A stretch of 64,000 nt of DNA, from the NCBI GenBank assembly GCA_030247675.1, contig JAOTRX010000005.1:62001-126000 (forward strand), given 5' to 3'. How positions within the stretch are numbered: position 1 is the first letter of the stretch; every line of letters starts with the position of its first letter. A program made the position numbers and the translations under genes. Source of the stretch: Desulforhopalus sp. GTDB lineage: Bacteria; Desulfobacterota; Desulfobulbia; Desulfobulbales; Desulfocapsaceae. This document shows, piece after piece, positions 52,952 to 60,538 of the stretch. Below the pieces are notes generated by a model. The model saw only the letters and a list, made by a program, of their open reading frames with translations, did not search any database and was not told where the DNA came from.

Positions 52952-54643
52952 ATGTCCGAGAAGTATTCTGCCAATCCTTTCTTCCCATCACCAATGAGCA
53001 TACAAACTGTAACCAGCGAAATAAATAGGCAATTCCCATCTCGGAAAGTACCAACACCCGGCGAAAGCTTGATTGTTGATGCTTCTGGGCGTATTCGCTT
53101 CGTCGGATCTCATGAGACCTTCATCGGAATGACTGGTTTGGCACCGCTTCATGGCAGGAACCTTGCCGAAATTTTTGAACCCCTTCTTGTTCCTGGGGAT
53201 CTGCAGGAACTAATGTCGCTTCTTGTTAATTCTCCGCAACGGAATTTTACTCGGGAATTTAAAACTATGGGGCGAAATATTCGGACTTTGCTCATTGCCG
53301 GCCAGCCATTTCCAGCCAGTGATGAAGAAAGACAATGGCTCCTGACAACCCAGGATATATCCGATCATCTCGCGCTAATAAACAAAGTCGTCACCCTTGA
53401 AGAGGACTTGGAAGCCGTTAGGCAAGCCGACAAAAAAGAGAGGGATGAAGCGACGGCATCACTCATTGAAACCAATGTCGCCTTGCGGAAAGAAATCCGC
53501 GATCGCCAAAACACCCTTGAAAGACTCAGCATCAGCGAGGCGCGATTTCGTGACCTGACGGAGACTACCAGCGACTTCATCTGGGAGATCGACACGGCCG
53601 GTACCTACACCTACGCCAGCCCGAAAAGCGTTAAACTTCTCGGCTTGCAACCACAAGAACTTATAGGAACCCCATTGTTTCTATTGCGAAAAGCAGAGAC
53701 CACAAGCCAATTTATAAATGTTATTGAGTTTGGTGGCCACCCCCAACGCGGTTTTACAAAGATGGAGTACCAATATCTTCGAGACGATGGCCTTGAGGTA
53801 ACTGTTGAGTCCAGTGGCGAGCCAATATTTTCAAAACGTAATCAATTCATTGGCTTTCGAGGAATTGACAGGGATGTTACCGAGCGTCGGATCTATGAAA
53901 CCCAACTCAAAGAGGCTAAAGATTTGGCAGAGTCGGCTAATCTGGCCAAGAGTGAATTCCTGGCAAATATGTCCCATGAATTACGAACCCCTCTGCACGC
54001 TATCCTCAGTTTCGCCAGATACGGTGAAAAACGCATAGAAAGCGCCAGTCGCAAGGAAATTCTCCGTTTTTTCAGTCAAATAGCTGTATCCGGTGAAAGG
54101 CTGCTGCCTCTTATTAATGGCTTGCTCGATCTAGCAAAACTTGAGTCGGGAAAGATGACCTATGATTTCCAGATTCGCGATCTGGTTCCTGAAATCAGAT
54201 CGGCAATCCATGAAATTATGCCGCTTGCCGAGAAAAAAGATCTGTTTATCAGGTTTCTTCCTGACAATGTTGCGACAATTGCCTGTTTTGACCAGACAAC
54301 AATCGCTCAGGTAATACGCAACATCTTAGGCAATGCGGTCAAATTCAGTAATAATCAGACCATTATCTCCATCACCTTCTCACCGATGACAGATGAGTGC
54401 AATGTGAGATACTTACAGGTAACTATCAGTAATTTTGGCATATCAATACCTGAGGATGAACTGGTAAGCATCTTTGATAAATTTGCTCAGAGCAGCAAAA
54501 CAAAAAGTGGAGCCGGTGGTACTGGACTCGGCTTGTCAATTTGTAAACAGATAATCGAAGATCATCTTGGTAAAATTTGGGCAACTCATGGCGAAAATGG
54601 CGAAACCATGTTTCACTTCACTTTGCCAACGTGCAGAAAATAA
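52952..54643 (+). CDS. PAS-domain sensor histidine kinase
   Basis: A 563-residue soluble kinase with no membrane helix. An N-terminal PAS-like region (SLIVDASGRIRFVGSHETFIGMTG) is followed by a coiled coil at about 145-200. A second PAS/PAC region runs to about 315 (EARFRDLTETTSDFIWEIDTAGTYTYASPKS; GFRGIDRDVTERR). HisKA has the phospho-acceptor His 342 in FLANMSHELRTPLHA, and HATPase_c has RNILGNAVKFS (N box) and GAGGTGLGLSICKQI (G box). An ATG at 52994 is possible. The next gene on the strand is its likely partner, the receiver-PP2C protein, with STAS downstream. Confidence 0.9.
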   Translation: MSEKYSANPFFPSPMSIQTVTSEINRQFPSRKVPTPGESLIVDASGRIRFVGSHETFIGMTGLAPLHGRNLAEIFEPLLVPGDLQELMSLLVNSPQRNFTREFKTMGRNIRTLLIAGQPFPASDEERQWLLTTQDISDHLALINKVVTLEEDLEAVRQADKKERDEATASLIETNVALRKEIRDRQNTLERLSISEARFRDLTETTSDFIWEIDTAGTYTYASPKSVKLLGLQPQELIGTPLFLLRKAETTSQFINVIEFGGHPQRGFTKMEYQYLRDDGLEVTVESSGEPIFSKRNQFIGFRGIDRDVTERRIYETQLKEAKDLAESANLAKSEFLANMSHELRTPLHAILSFARYGEKRIESASRKEILRFFSQIAVSGERLLPLINGLLDLAKLESGKMTYDFQIRDLVPEIRSAIHEIMPLAEKKDLFIRFLPDNVATIACFDQTTIAQVIRNILGNAVKFSNNQTIISITFSPMTDECNVRYLQVTISNFGISIPEDELVSIFDKFAQSSKTKSGAGGTGLGLSICKQIIEDHLGKIWATHGENGETMFHFTLPTCRK

Positions 54644-54737
54644 ATATATACAACCGAAAAGCTACGTCCCCTGACATTAAGATTTCAGATCTGTGTATGT
54701 CGGCGGGTTAGCTTTCGTTCAAAAAAGCCAGCCTATC

Positions 54738-55856
54738 ATGGAAATATCAAGCATTCTTATCGTCGATGACAACGAAATAAATCGCGATATATGCGCCTTA
54801 AATCTCGAACATATGAATGTACCGCTGCATTTTGCCGAAAATGGTCGAGATGGTCTTAAGATGGCGAAGGAAATCGTACCGGATCTCATTCTTCTCGATG
54901 TCATGATGCCGGTGATGGATGGTTTTGAAATGCTCCGCTGTCTAAGGGAGGATGCCGCTCTTAGACATATCCCGGTTCTCATGCTCACTGCAAAGGCGGA
55001 AACCGCCAGTATCGTCAAAGCTCTTGACTTTGGTGCCAATGATTACCTCAAGAAACCCTTTGCCGAAGAAGAAATGGTTGCGCGGGTAAATACCTTGCTC
55101 AGGAACCGTTATCTTGAGAAAAGGATGGCGGAAGATCTGGCCGCTGGGGCGAGAATGCAACAAAAATTTCTCACTGATTTTCTTACCGCTAAAAATCTTT
55201 GTCATGAAGCTGGCCTGATTGTCGATATTTACAATAGACCATACTCGGCAATTTCCGGAGACTTTTTTTACTGTTACCGGCAAGCAGATGGCGCAATAGG
55301 ATTCTTCTTAGGCGACAGCTGTGGCCATGGTCTTCCTGCTGCCCTCATTTCCATGCGAGTAATCGGATTTCTTCAGCAACTTGCCAATCGCGGATATTCC
55401 TCTGGAGAAATTTTGACACTTCTCAATAATGATATGGTCGATCTGTTGCCTTTAGGAAAATTTGTAGCGGCATCTTCTCTCATTTTTAATAAAGAGGAGG
55501 TTACGGTAAGTAATGGTGGACAACCCTATCCCATCCATATATCGCAAAACGGAATTGTTGAAATAGAGGCCGACGGTTTGCCTCTAGGGCTTAAAGGGAA
55601 TAATGAATACCAGGAAACCACCTTCAAACTTCGCTCTGGGAGCAAACTGGTCATATATACCGACGGTATTGTTGAGGTTAGCGATAGCAAGGAGCAAATT
55701 TATGGAAAAAAAAGATTGTATGGATGTCTTAAAAAACAGCAGTTTAGCTCACAAAGCTACCATCTTCGTCAGGCAATTGTCGATGATATCCAAACCTTTG
55801 GCGACAAGACCCCGCTAGATGATGATCAAACACTAATAGTTTTCGAGAAAAAATAG
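54738..55856 (+). CDS. Receiver domain fused to a PP2C-type (RsbU-like) phosphatase
   Basis: A 372-residue response regulator with a SpoIIE/PP2C-type serine phosphatase output. The receiver has ILIVDDNEINRD, phospho-acceptor Asp 54 in LILLDVMMPVMDG, and a Lys in NDYLKKPFAEEE. The phosphatase core has SGDFFYCYR, LGDSCGHGLPAALISM, IYTDGIVEVSD and DDDQTLIVFEKK (metal-binding Asp residues). Such proteins dephosphorylate a STAS-domain antagonist in partner-switching systems. It sits between the kinase and the STAS gene, which fits. A GTG at 54693 adds 15 residues; neither start has a clear ribosome site. Confidence 0.9.
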   Translation: MEISSILIVDDNEINRDICALNLEHMNVPLHFAENGRDGLKMAKEIVPDLILLDVMMPVMDGFEMLRCLREDAALRHIPVLMLTAKAETASIVKALDFGANDYLKKPFAEEEMVARVNTLLRNRYLEKRMAEDLAAGARMQQKFLTDFLTAKNLCHEAGLIVDIYNRPYSAISGDFFYCYRQADGAIGFFLGDSCGHGLPAALISMRVIGFLQQLANRGYSSGEILTLLNNDMVDLLPLGKFVAASSLIFNKEEVTVSNGGQPYPIHISQNGIVEIEADGLPLGLKGNNEYQETTFKLRSGSKLVIYTDGIVEVSDSKEQIYGKKRLYGCLKKQQFSSQSYHLRQAIVDDIQTFGDKTPLDDDQTLIVFEKK

Positions 55857-55955
55857 TAATTTAAGACAGATAATGGCAATGCTTGTTACATTTCCTGGGA
55901 ATTCGCAAAAAAAGTCTGCACATATTTGTCATTTTTAAGAGGAAATGATAGCATT

Positions 55956-56007
55956 CACCCTGTGGTATCTTTCAAATACTTGAAAAAGGTGCAGGGTGTT
56001 GATCAAC
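55956..56007. promoter_or_regulatory. Nested inverted repeats upstream of the STAS gene
   Basis: CACCCTG and CAGGGTG (55956 and 55992) bracket an inner TTCAA-ATAC-TTGAA stem (55971-55984). Immediately after lies the perfect palindrome GTTGATCAAC (55998-56007). These 52 bases lie 74-125 bp before the STAS ATG. This could be an operator or an RNA leader fold. Confidence 0.4.
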
Positions 56008-56080
56008 CTTTCTTCCCTTGTGCTGGAAAGTCAATGATCGTTCCTTTCTCATATACAGAATTAGAACATGAGGTGAATGA

Positions 56081-56494
56081 ATGAGCGGAATTTCTGTGAG
56101 CGAAGGTCGGGTTTGTATCATCAAGGTGAACGAGATGACCTCCGTAAAAGAGGGCCTCGATCAAATAAAAAACTCCCTGATTGATTTTACAACAAGCGCA
56201 AAAGTCCAGGACAGTGCGTTGGACACCTACATTTTTCTCGACCTATCCCCCTTTAACATAATCAATTCCAGCCTCATAGGCATTCTGGGTTCGATAATTA
56301 TGGATCCCAAAATTCAGCTTTTGGCTCTCTGTGGCGTTCAACCCTCAGTGGCCGACATTCTAAAGCGTTTCGGCGTTGTTTCTGAAGAAGGCAGAAAGAG
56401 AACGTATACCAGCAAGAAAATAAAGGAAAACCTGAGCAAGGTATTCACTTTCAACTCGATCGAAGAAGGGTTGGCCTGCCTCAATCCAGCCTAA
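56081..56494 (+). CDS. STAS domain protein (anti-sigma factor antagonist-like)
   Basis: A 137-residue small protein with the alternating strand-helix order of STAS domains (YIFLDLSPFNIINSSLIGILGSIIMD; LLALCGVQPSVADILKRFGV). Ser 63 or Ser 64 sits at the usual phosphorylation position. It follows a kinase and a receiver-PP2C protein, so it is the likely phosphatase substrate. The RsbW-like kinase that should phosphorylate it is not seen. The C-terminal 40 residues are basic and extend beyond a plain STAS core. GAGGTG lies five bases before the ATG. Confidence 0.8.
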   Translation: MSGISVSEGRVCIIKVNEMTSVKEGLDQIKNSLIDFTTSAKVQDSALDTYIFLDLSPFNIINSSLIGILGSIIMDPKIQLLALCGVQPSVADILKRFGVVSEEGRKRTYTSKKIKENLSKVFTFNSIEEGLACLNPA

Positions 56495-56546
56495 CAGGAA
56501 TCCACTTACGAAAAGTACCAGTTGTGTGAAGTTTTTATCAAGAGAC

Positions 56547-57347
56547 TTAGTCCGTTTTTCGAGATGAGGATGGAGCTTGCGAAGGAACTAGATGCAACTG
56601 AGAGATTTCCTTCAGTAGTTCCTCCGAGTAATTCTGAGCAGCCTGCAACTCACTTTGAGCCAAGATGCTTTCAAGGTAGGTTCTAGCTCCTTTTGCAGGT
56701 TGGTGACCGCTTGCTGCTGCCAAATTCAGCCATGCATATGATTTCTCCATATCGGTCACCTTAACCCCTTTGCCAGTTAAATACATAATTCCCACGTTGT
56801 ACTGCGCCACCGCCAATCCGTTATATGCCGCTCTAAAAAAAAGATCCGCCCCTTTTTCCAAATTTTGTTCGACACCATTTCCGACAAAATACATAAAACC
56901 CAACTCATTCTGCGCTTCTCTGTTACCATTTTCAGCAGACGAAGAATACCACTCCAGAGCCTTCTGATAGTTTTTAGGGACACCGGACCCAAGCAGAAAT
57001 CCTTGACCAAGGATCTGTTCCGACTCAGCACTCTTTTTTCCCTTCTTTGCTGCTTCCAGGAGGAGTTTGAAGGCCTTGGGGAAATCTTTGTTGGTACCGA
57101 GACCTTTGAAGTACATCCCCCCGGCAATGTATTGTGCTTCTGGATCTCCTGCTTCGGCAGCTCGCAGATACAATTCCAAGGCTTTTTCATAACTCTGTTC
57201 GCCGCCTATCCCCAGATAATACTTTTTCGCCTTCTGTTTCATATTTTGAGCCGAATCAGCACTGTAGCCTGTCCCAGCGAGACAGAAACAGACAACTACC
57301 GTTGCGACAATATGCAACAAAACATTTGGTGGGTGTAGGTCATTCAT
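56547..57347 (-). CDS. Exported Sel1-repeat protein
   Basis: A 266-residue protein with an N-terminal hydrophobic segment (VLLHIVATVVVCFCLAGTGYSA), likely a signal peptide with possible cleavage after YSA. Five or more Sel1/TPR-like repeats follow, each with the A-x-x-G-x-x-x-A-Q spacing (AEAGDPEAQYIAGGMYFKGLG; AENGNREAQNELGFMYFVGNG; NGLAVAQYNVGIMYLTGKG). Sel1 proteins act as scaffolds. It is 15 bp downstream of the YcaO gene and almost certainly cotranscribed. The C-terminal end is Ser-rich. Partner unknown. Confidence 0.85.
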   Translation of the reverse strand: MNDLHPPNVLLHIVATVVVCFCLAGTGYSADSAQNMKQKAKKYYLGIGGEQSYEKALELYLRAAEAGDPEAQYIAGGMYFKGLGTNKDFPKAFKLLLEAAKKGKKSAESEQILGQGFLLGSGVPKNYQKALEWYSSSAENGNREAQNELGFMYFVGNGVEQNLEKGADLFFRAAYNGLAVAQYNVGIMYLTGKGVKVTDMEKSYAWLNLAAASGHQPAKGARTYLESILAQSELQAAQNYSEELLKEISQLHLVPSQAPSSSRKTD

Positions 57348-57362
57348 GGCAACGACACATCG

Positions 57363-59105
57363 CTATTCGCTGATCTCCTCTAAAAGCCTGCGGGCGAAAT
57401 CGAGACTTGGATCAAGGCTCAAGGCAAGGGAAAGAAACTCTATAGCCGAGTCTTTCTTACCGATTTTATGGTAATTCACACCAAGATTGGCGTAATCGAT
57501 ACCTGATGATGGATTTAAGGATACCGCCCTATGAAAATGGTTAATGGCTGTTTCGTACTGCCCTGTCTTAAAATAACAGACACCTAGAGCATTATGAATA
57601 TCGGGCCGCTCCTCGTCTTCTGCTAAACCTTGTTGAAGAATATCTATAGCTTTATCGTACTCTCCAAGATCCTTCAGACAACTGCCCATGTACGAATAAA
57701 TATATGGCAGATCCTCAGCCTCAGGGTGCAAGGCAAGCGCTCTTGCAAAGTGGTCAATTGCCGACTCGGGAAATCCAATCATTGAAAAATTCCGGCCTCG
57801 GTAGAATTCAAGATAATAGGCATCCGGTATCAACATCTCCATCTGACAAAGCTTTTGTTCAAGCAGATCCGGGTCTGTTACCAGTTCAACCAGCAGTTTT
57901 GCAGCAAAGAGACCAACATCATTAATCATTGAACGCTCGCGAAAATGAGCTCCAGGCACAATGGTATATAAAGCAGGAATCTGCAGATCGGCGTGGGTTA
58001 CATCAATCATGAGAATTTCGAGGCCGATCTTTTTAAGAGCGGTGATACAGTTCTGGATTTCCTCACGGATATTATTATCGGAAAGGTCTGCCATCATATC
58101 AATAGTAATATGGTCTGGCGTTTCGGTGATGTATTCAACCTCTTCCATAGCCAGTGGTTTTGGTAAACCGGATGCTACGTAATTTGAATCGGTGTTGAAA
58201 TCACCGGCGAGTTGAGCGACCTCAGTGATTGCGCGGATGAGTGCCTTTTCCGGATTAGGGGTTGTGCCAGCGGTATAAACGATCTCACTTTTCCCTGGGA
58301 ATGTCGACCTGTCGATAGCAAGGGCCCCAACAGTACAGATGCCGGTGTCAAGACTAAAATCATTCAGATACAACTCGATACTGTGTTTCTTGAATTTTTC
58401 CAGAAGTTCCCGAGCAATTTCGTCTTTAACAGATTCAGTATCAATACGAGGAGTTACGATTTTCCGGTTGTTTATAAGAGAACAAACGTGTCGTTCGACG
58501 ATCTCGCAGATTCCTTGCATTGCCGCCTCTTCAATGGTGTTACCGGCGGAAGGGCCATTGAATTCGTTAATGGCGAAGAACCATGAAAAAGGAATGAGAA
58601 CATCCTCTCCTCTGGTGATATTTGTTCCCCAAGCCCATTGCATAGGGATGTCTTCCAAAAGTTGCTGGAGCATATCAAGGCTGGTGTGATTGTCATGGAC
58701 GGAGGCCAGAAGGTACTCCATACCGAGTACCGGATATCCAGCTTTAACCATTGCTTTATAGTCGCCCCTGAGAAAGTTACCTTGATTGCTCTTAAAGGAA
58801 AAAAATGAGAATCTTTCGGCAAGTTCCATACAGGCAGAGGCTTCTGCTTGGATGGGAGAAGCCCCCTTTCCCATTTGCTTTTTTGTACCGGTGAGGGCCT
58901 TTGCATCCTCACCGCATACACTGAAATATACCGGAATATCCAAACGACCATTATCTATCCTTTTTACTTCGCTAAGAATATTAATGTCGAGCGAGGCTAC
59001 TCTCGCATAGAAATACTTTAATGTTTCCTCAGGGGTAATAGCCTTATCTTGATCAATAGTAAATTTCTTTAAACAATCTTTAAATTGGACGGATTTCATT
59101 TTCAT
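57363..59105 (-). CDS. YcaO domain protein with C-terminal TPR repeats
   Basis: A 580-residue protein. Residues about 60-400 form a YcaO domain that binds ATP to activate amide bonds. The ATP site marks are present: AEASACMELAERFS (E94, E97) and IEEAAMQGICEIVERH (E192, E201, E204), plus TPNPEKALIRAITE. YcaO proteins make azolines or thioamides, or modify ribosomal proteins. There is no TOMM-type C-terminal PxPxP and no cognate E1-like protein or precursor peptide nearby. The C terminus has three tetratricopeptide repeats (residues about 460-575). It is like E. coli YcaO, whose exact role is unsettled. An ATG two codons downstream (59099) is possible. It overlaps nothing and shares a transcript with the Sel1 protein. 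Confidence 0.85.
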   Translation of the reverse strand: MKMKSVQFKDCLKKFTIDQDKAITPEETLKYFYARVASLDINILSEVKRIDNGRLDIPVYFSVCGEDAKALTGTKKQMGKGASPIQAEASACMELAERFSFFSFKSNQGNFLRGDYKAMVKAGYPVLGMEYLLASVHDNHTSLDMLQQLLEDIPMQWAWGTNITRGEDVLIPFSWFFAINEFNGPSAGNTIEEAAMQGICEIVERHVCSLINNRKIVTPRIDTESVKDEIARELLEKFKKHSIELYLNDFSLDTGICTVGALAIDRSTFPGKSEIVYTAGTTPNPEKALIRAITEVAQLAGDFNTDSNYVASGLPKPLAMEEVEYITETPDHITIDMMADLSDNNIREEIQNCITALKKIGLEILMIDVTHADLQIPALYTIVPGAHFRERSMINDVGLFAAKLLVELVTDPDLLEQKLCQMEMLIPDAYYLEFYRGRNFSMIGFPESAIDHFARALALHPEAEDLPYIYSYMGSCLKDLGEYDKAIDILQQGLAEDEERPDIHNALGVCYFKTGQYETAINHFHRAVSLNPSSGIDYANLGVNYHKIGKKDSAIEFLSLALSLDPSLDFARRLLEEISE

Positions 59106-59342
59106 AAAAATTATTTGAGGGTTGATGCGTGAGGTTTAATCATATCGCTTAAATTATTACCAAGAGCGATATGTGCAAATGTAAAATATCAAAAACCAAT
59201 GATCACTGACTGCTCATTTCAGAGTGCACTATTATAAGGTAGTTTACGCCAATATCAATGAATGCAGGAGTGCATTAACGATTTAATGGAAACGAGCAAA
59301 GGCGGATTGGAGCGCGGTATATCTTCAGGTTGCGCTTACAGG

Positions 59343-59837
59343 CTAAAGATTAGGTTGTTCGAGTATCTCGAATTCTTCAAGGATTTTCAGAATTCTTTTT
59401 TTATACTTGGCTGTTGCGCGAATAACAACTGTTCTAAACACTTCATTGTCACAAAAGATTTCAAGGGACAAGCGTTCTTCGGGCAAAATAGAAGTCGCTC
59501 GTACCGACCACTCGATAACAGTTAAGCCAGACAGGTAGAAGTATTCGTCAAAACCCATCTCAAGGATCACATCCTCACCATGAAGACGATAAAAATCCAT
59601 GTGATACATCGGTATTCTCCCTTCATATTCATGTAGAATAGTGAAGGAAGGGCTGGTTACGTAACAGCTCTTGGGCACCTCCAAGCCTCTGGCGATTGCC
59701 TGTGAAAGAGTCGTTTTTCCAGCCCCAAGGTCACCATCCAGACAGATAATTTCTCCTGGACAGGCAGTTGTTCCGAGAAGTTTGCCAAGTTTTTCGGTGT
59801 CTGAGAGGTTTTTAAGGAGAATTTTGTAGGTTTCCAT
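59343..59837 (-). CDS. tsaE: tRNA threonylcarbamoyladenosine biosynthesis ATPase TsaE
   Basis: The ATPase that drives the TsaBDE complex in the synthesis of t6A37. It is 164 residues (E. coli 153). The P-loop is GDLGAGKTTLSQAIARGL near residue 35, followed by VTSPSFTILHEY, HMDFYRL and VIEWSVRA. The 237-bp gap to the YcaO gene start shows no other gene. Repeat copy E lies directly upstream of its start. Confidence 0.93.
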   Translation of the reverse strand: METYKILLKNLSDTEKLGKLLGTTACPGEIICLDGDLGAGKTTLSQAIARGLEVPKSCYVTSPSFTILHEYEGRIPMYHMDFYRLHGEDVILEMGFDEYFYLSGLTVIEWSVRATSILPEERLSLEIFCDNEVFRTVVIRATAKYKKRILKILEEFEILEQPNL

Positions 59838-59877
59838 CTATGGCTTCATTCCCGTTCTTGAACTACAGTCTTTCAAA

Positions 59878-59925
59878 GCTGAGTAGGGCAGCTTGCCTTC
59901 TCTAACAAGAGACATACCCTTTGTG
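59878..59925 (+). repeat. Dispersed intergenic repeat, degenerate copy E
   Basis: Shares GCTGAG, GCAGCTTGCC, and CATACCCTT with the other copies but the central core is altered (CTAACAAGAGA for CAAACGAAACT). It lies upstream of tsaE, but points away from it, unlike copies A-C. Confidence 0.5.
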
Positions 59926-59976
59926 TGCGCGTAACTATCTATTAATTAAATAAAAAATATATTCTAAAAGGGTTGT

Positions 59977-60027
59977 TAAAAAAAGTAGCCCCGATTCAGG
60001 TTTTGCCAACACATCCTGAATCGGGGC
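59977..60027 (-). terminator. Intrinsic terminator of the cold shock gene
   Basis: On the minus strand, GCCCCGATTCAGG pairs perfectly with CCTGAATCGGGGC (13 bp, 14-base loop). A run of seven T follows. It lies 24 bp after the cold shock stop. Confidence 0.93.
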
Positions 60028-60050
60028 AGCAAGTTAGTGGTATCGATAGT

Positions 60051-60266
60051 TCAGCTCACCTTGCGGACATTTTCAGCCTGCAGTCCTTTGTCGGTTTTGG
60101 CAATTGTGAATTCGACCAACTCTCCTTCTTCAAGGCTGCGAAATCCTTCTCCTTGGATTGCACTATAATGAACGAAGATGTCGGACTCTCCATCTGGTCG
60201 TTCTAAAAAACCATAGCCTTTGCTGGCATTAAACCATTTCACCTTTCCTTTCACGCAATCAGACAT
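60051..60266 (-). CDS. csp: Cold shock protein, CspA family
   Basis: A 71-residue single OB-fold nucleic-acid chaperone. RNP1 (KGYGFLE) and RNP2 (DIFVHYS) are intact, with [13 protein letters not shown] near the start. GGGAGG lies nine bases before the ATG, a strong ribosome site. The leader includes a small CAGAC/GTCTG stem (60289-60302). Whether it is cold-induced or constitutive cannot be told. A strong terminator follows. Confidence 0.95.
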   Translation of the reverse strand: MSDCVKGKVKWFNASKGYGFLERPDGESDIFVHYSAIQGEGFRSLEEGELVEFTIAKTDKGLQAENVRKVS

Positions 60267-60538
60267 CCAATTCGCCCTCCCGAAAAGTCCAGACTGAGGT
60301 CTGCATGTGAAAAATACACCAATTTAAACCAGTATTAATGAGACAGCCTTCTATCAATTGATCCAAACAAGCCCTTTTTAAAATTTTTCTGAGAAAATTG
60401 CCCTGTCTTTGAGTTCTTCACTGCATCGAAGAGAGGGGCATATACCATATTGGTTAGCAGGAAAAGTCAGTATGCGTCAAGAAAAATGATTATATTCATT
60501 TGTCAATTAAGGGCTCTGCAAACTACCGGCTTCGCTTT

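Noticed and set aside
59262..59525. 87-codon plus-strand frame, considered as a peptide substrate near YcaO
   Set aside because: Most of it is opposite tsaE, and it lacks a leader-core pattern; it is not a credible precursor peptide.
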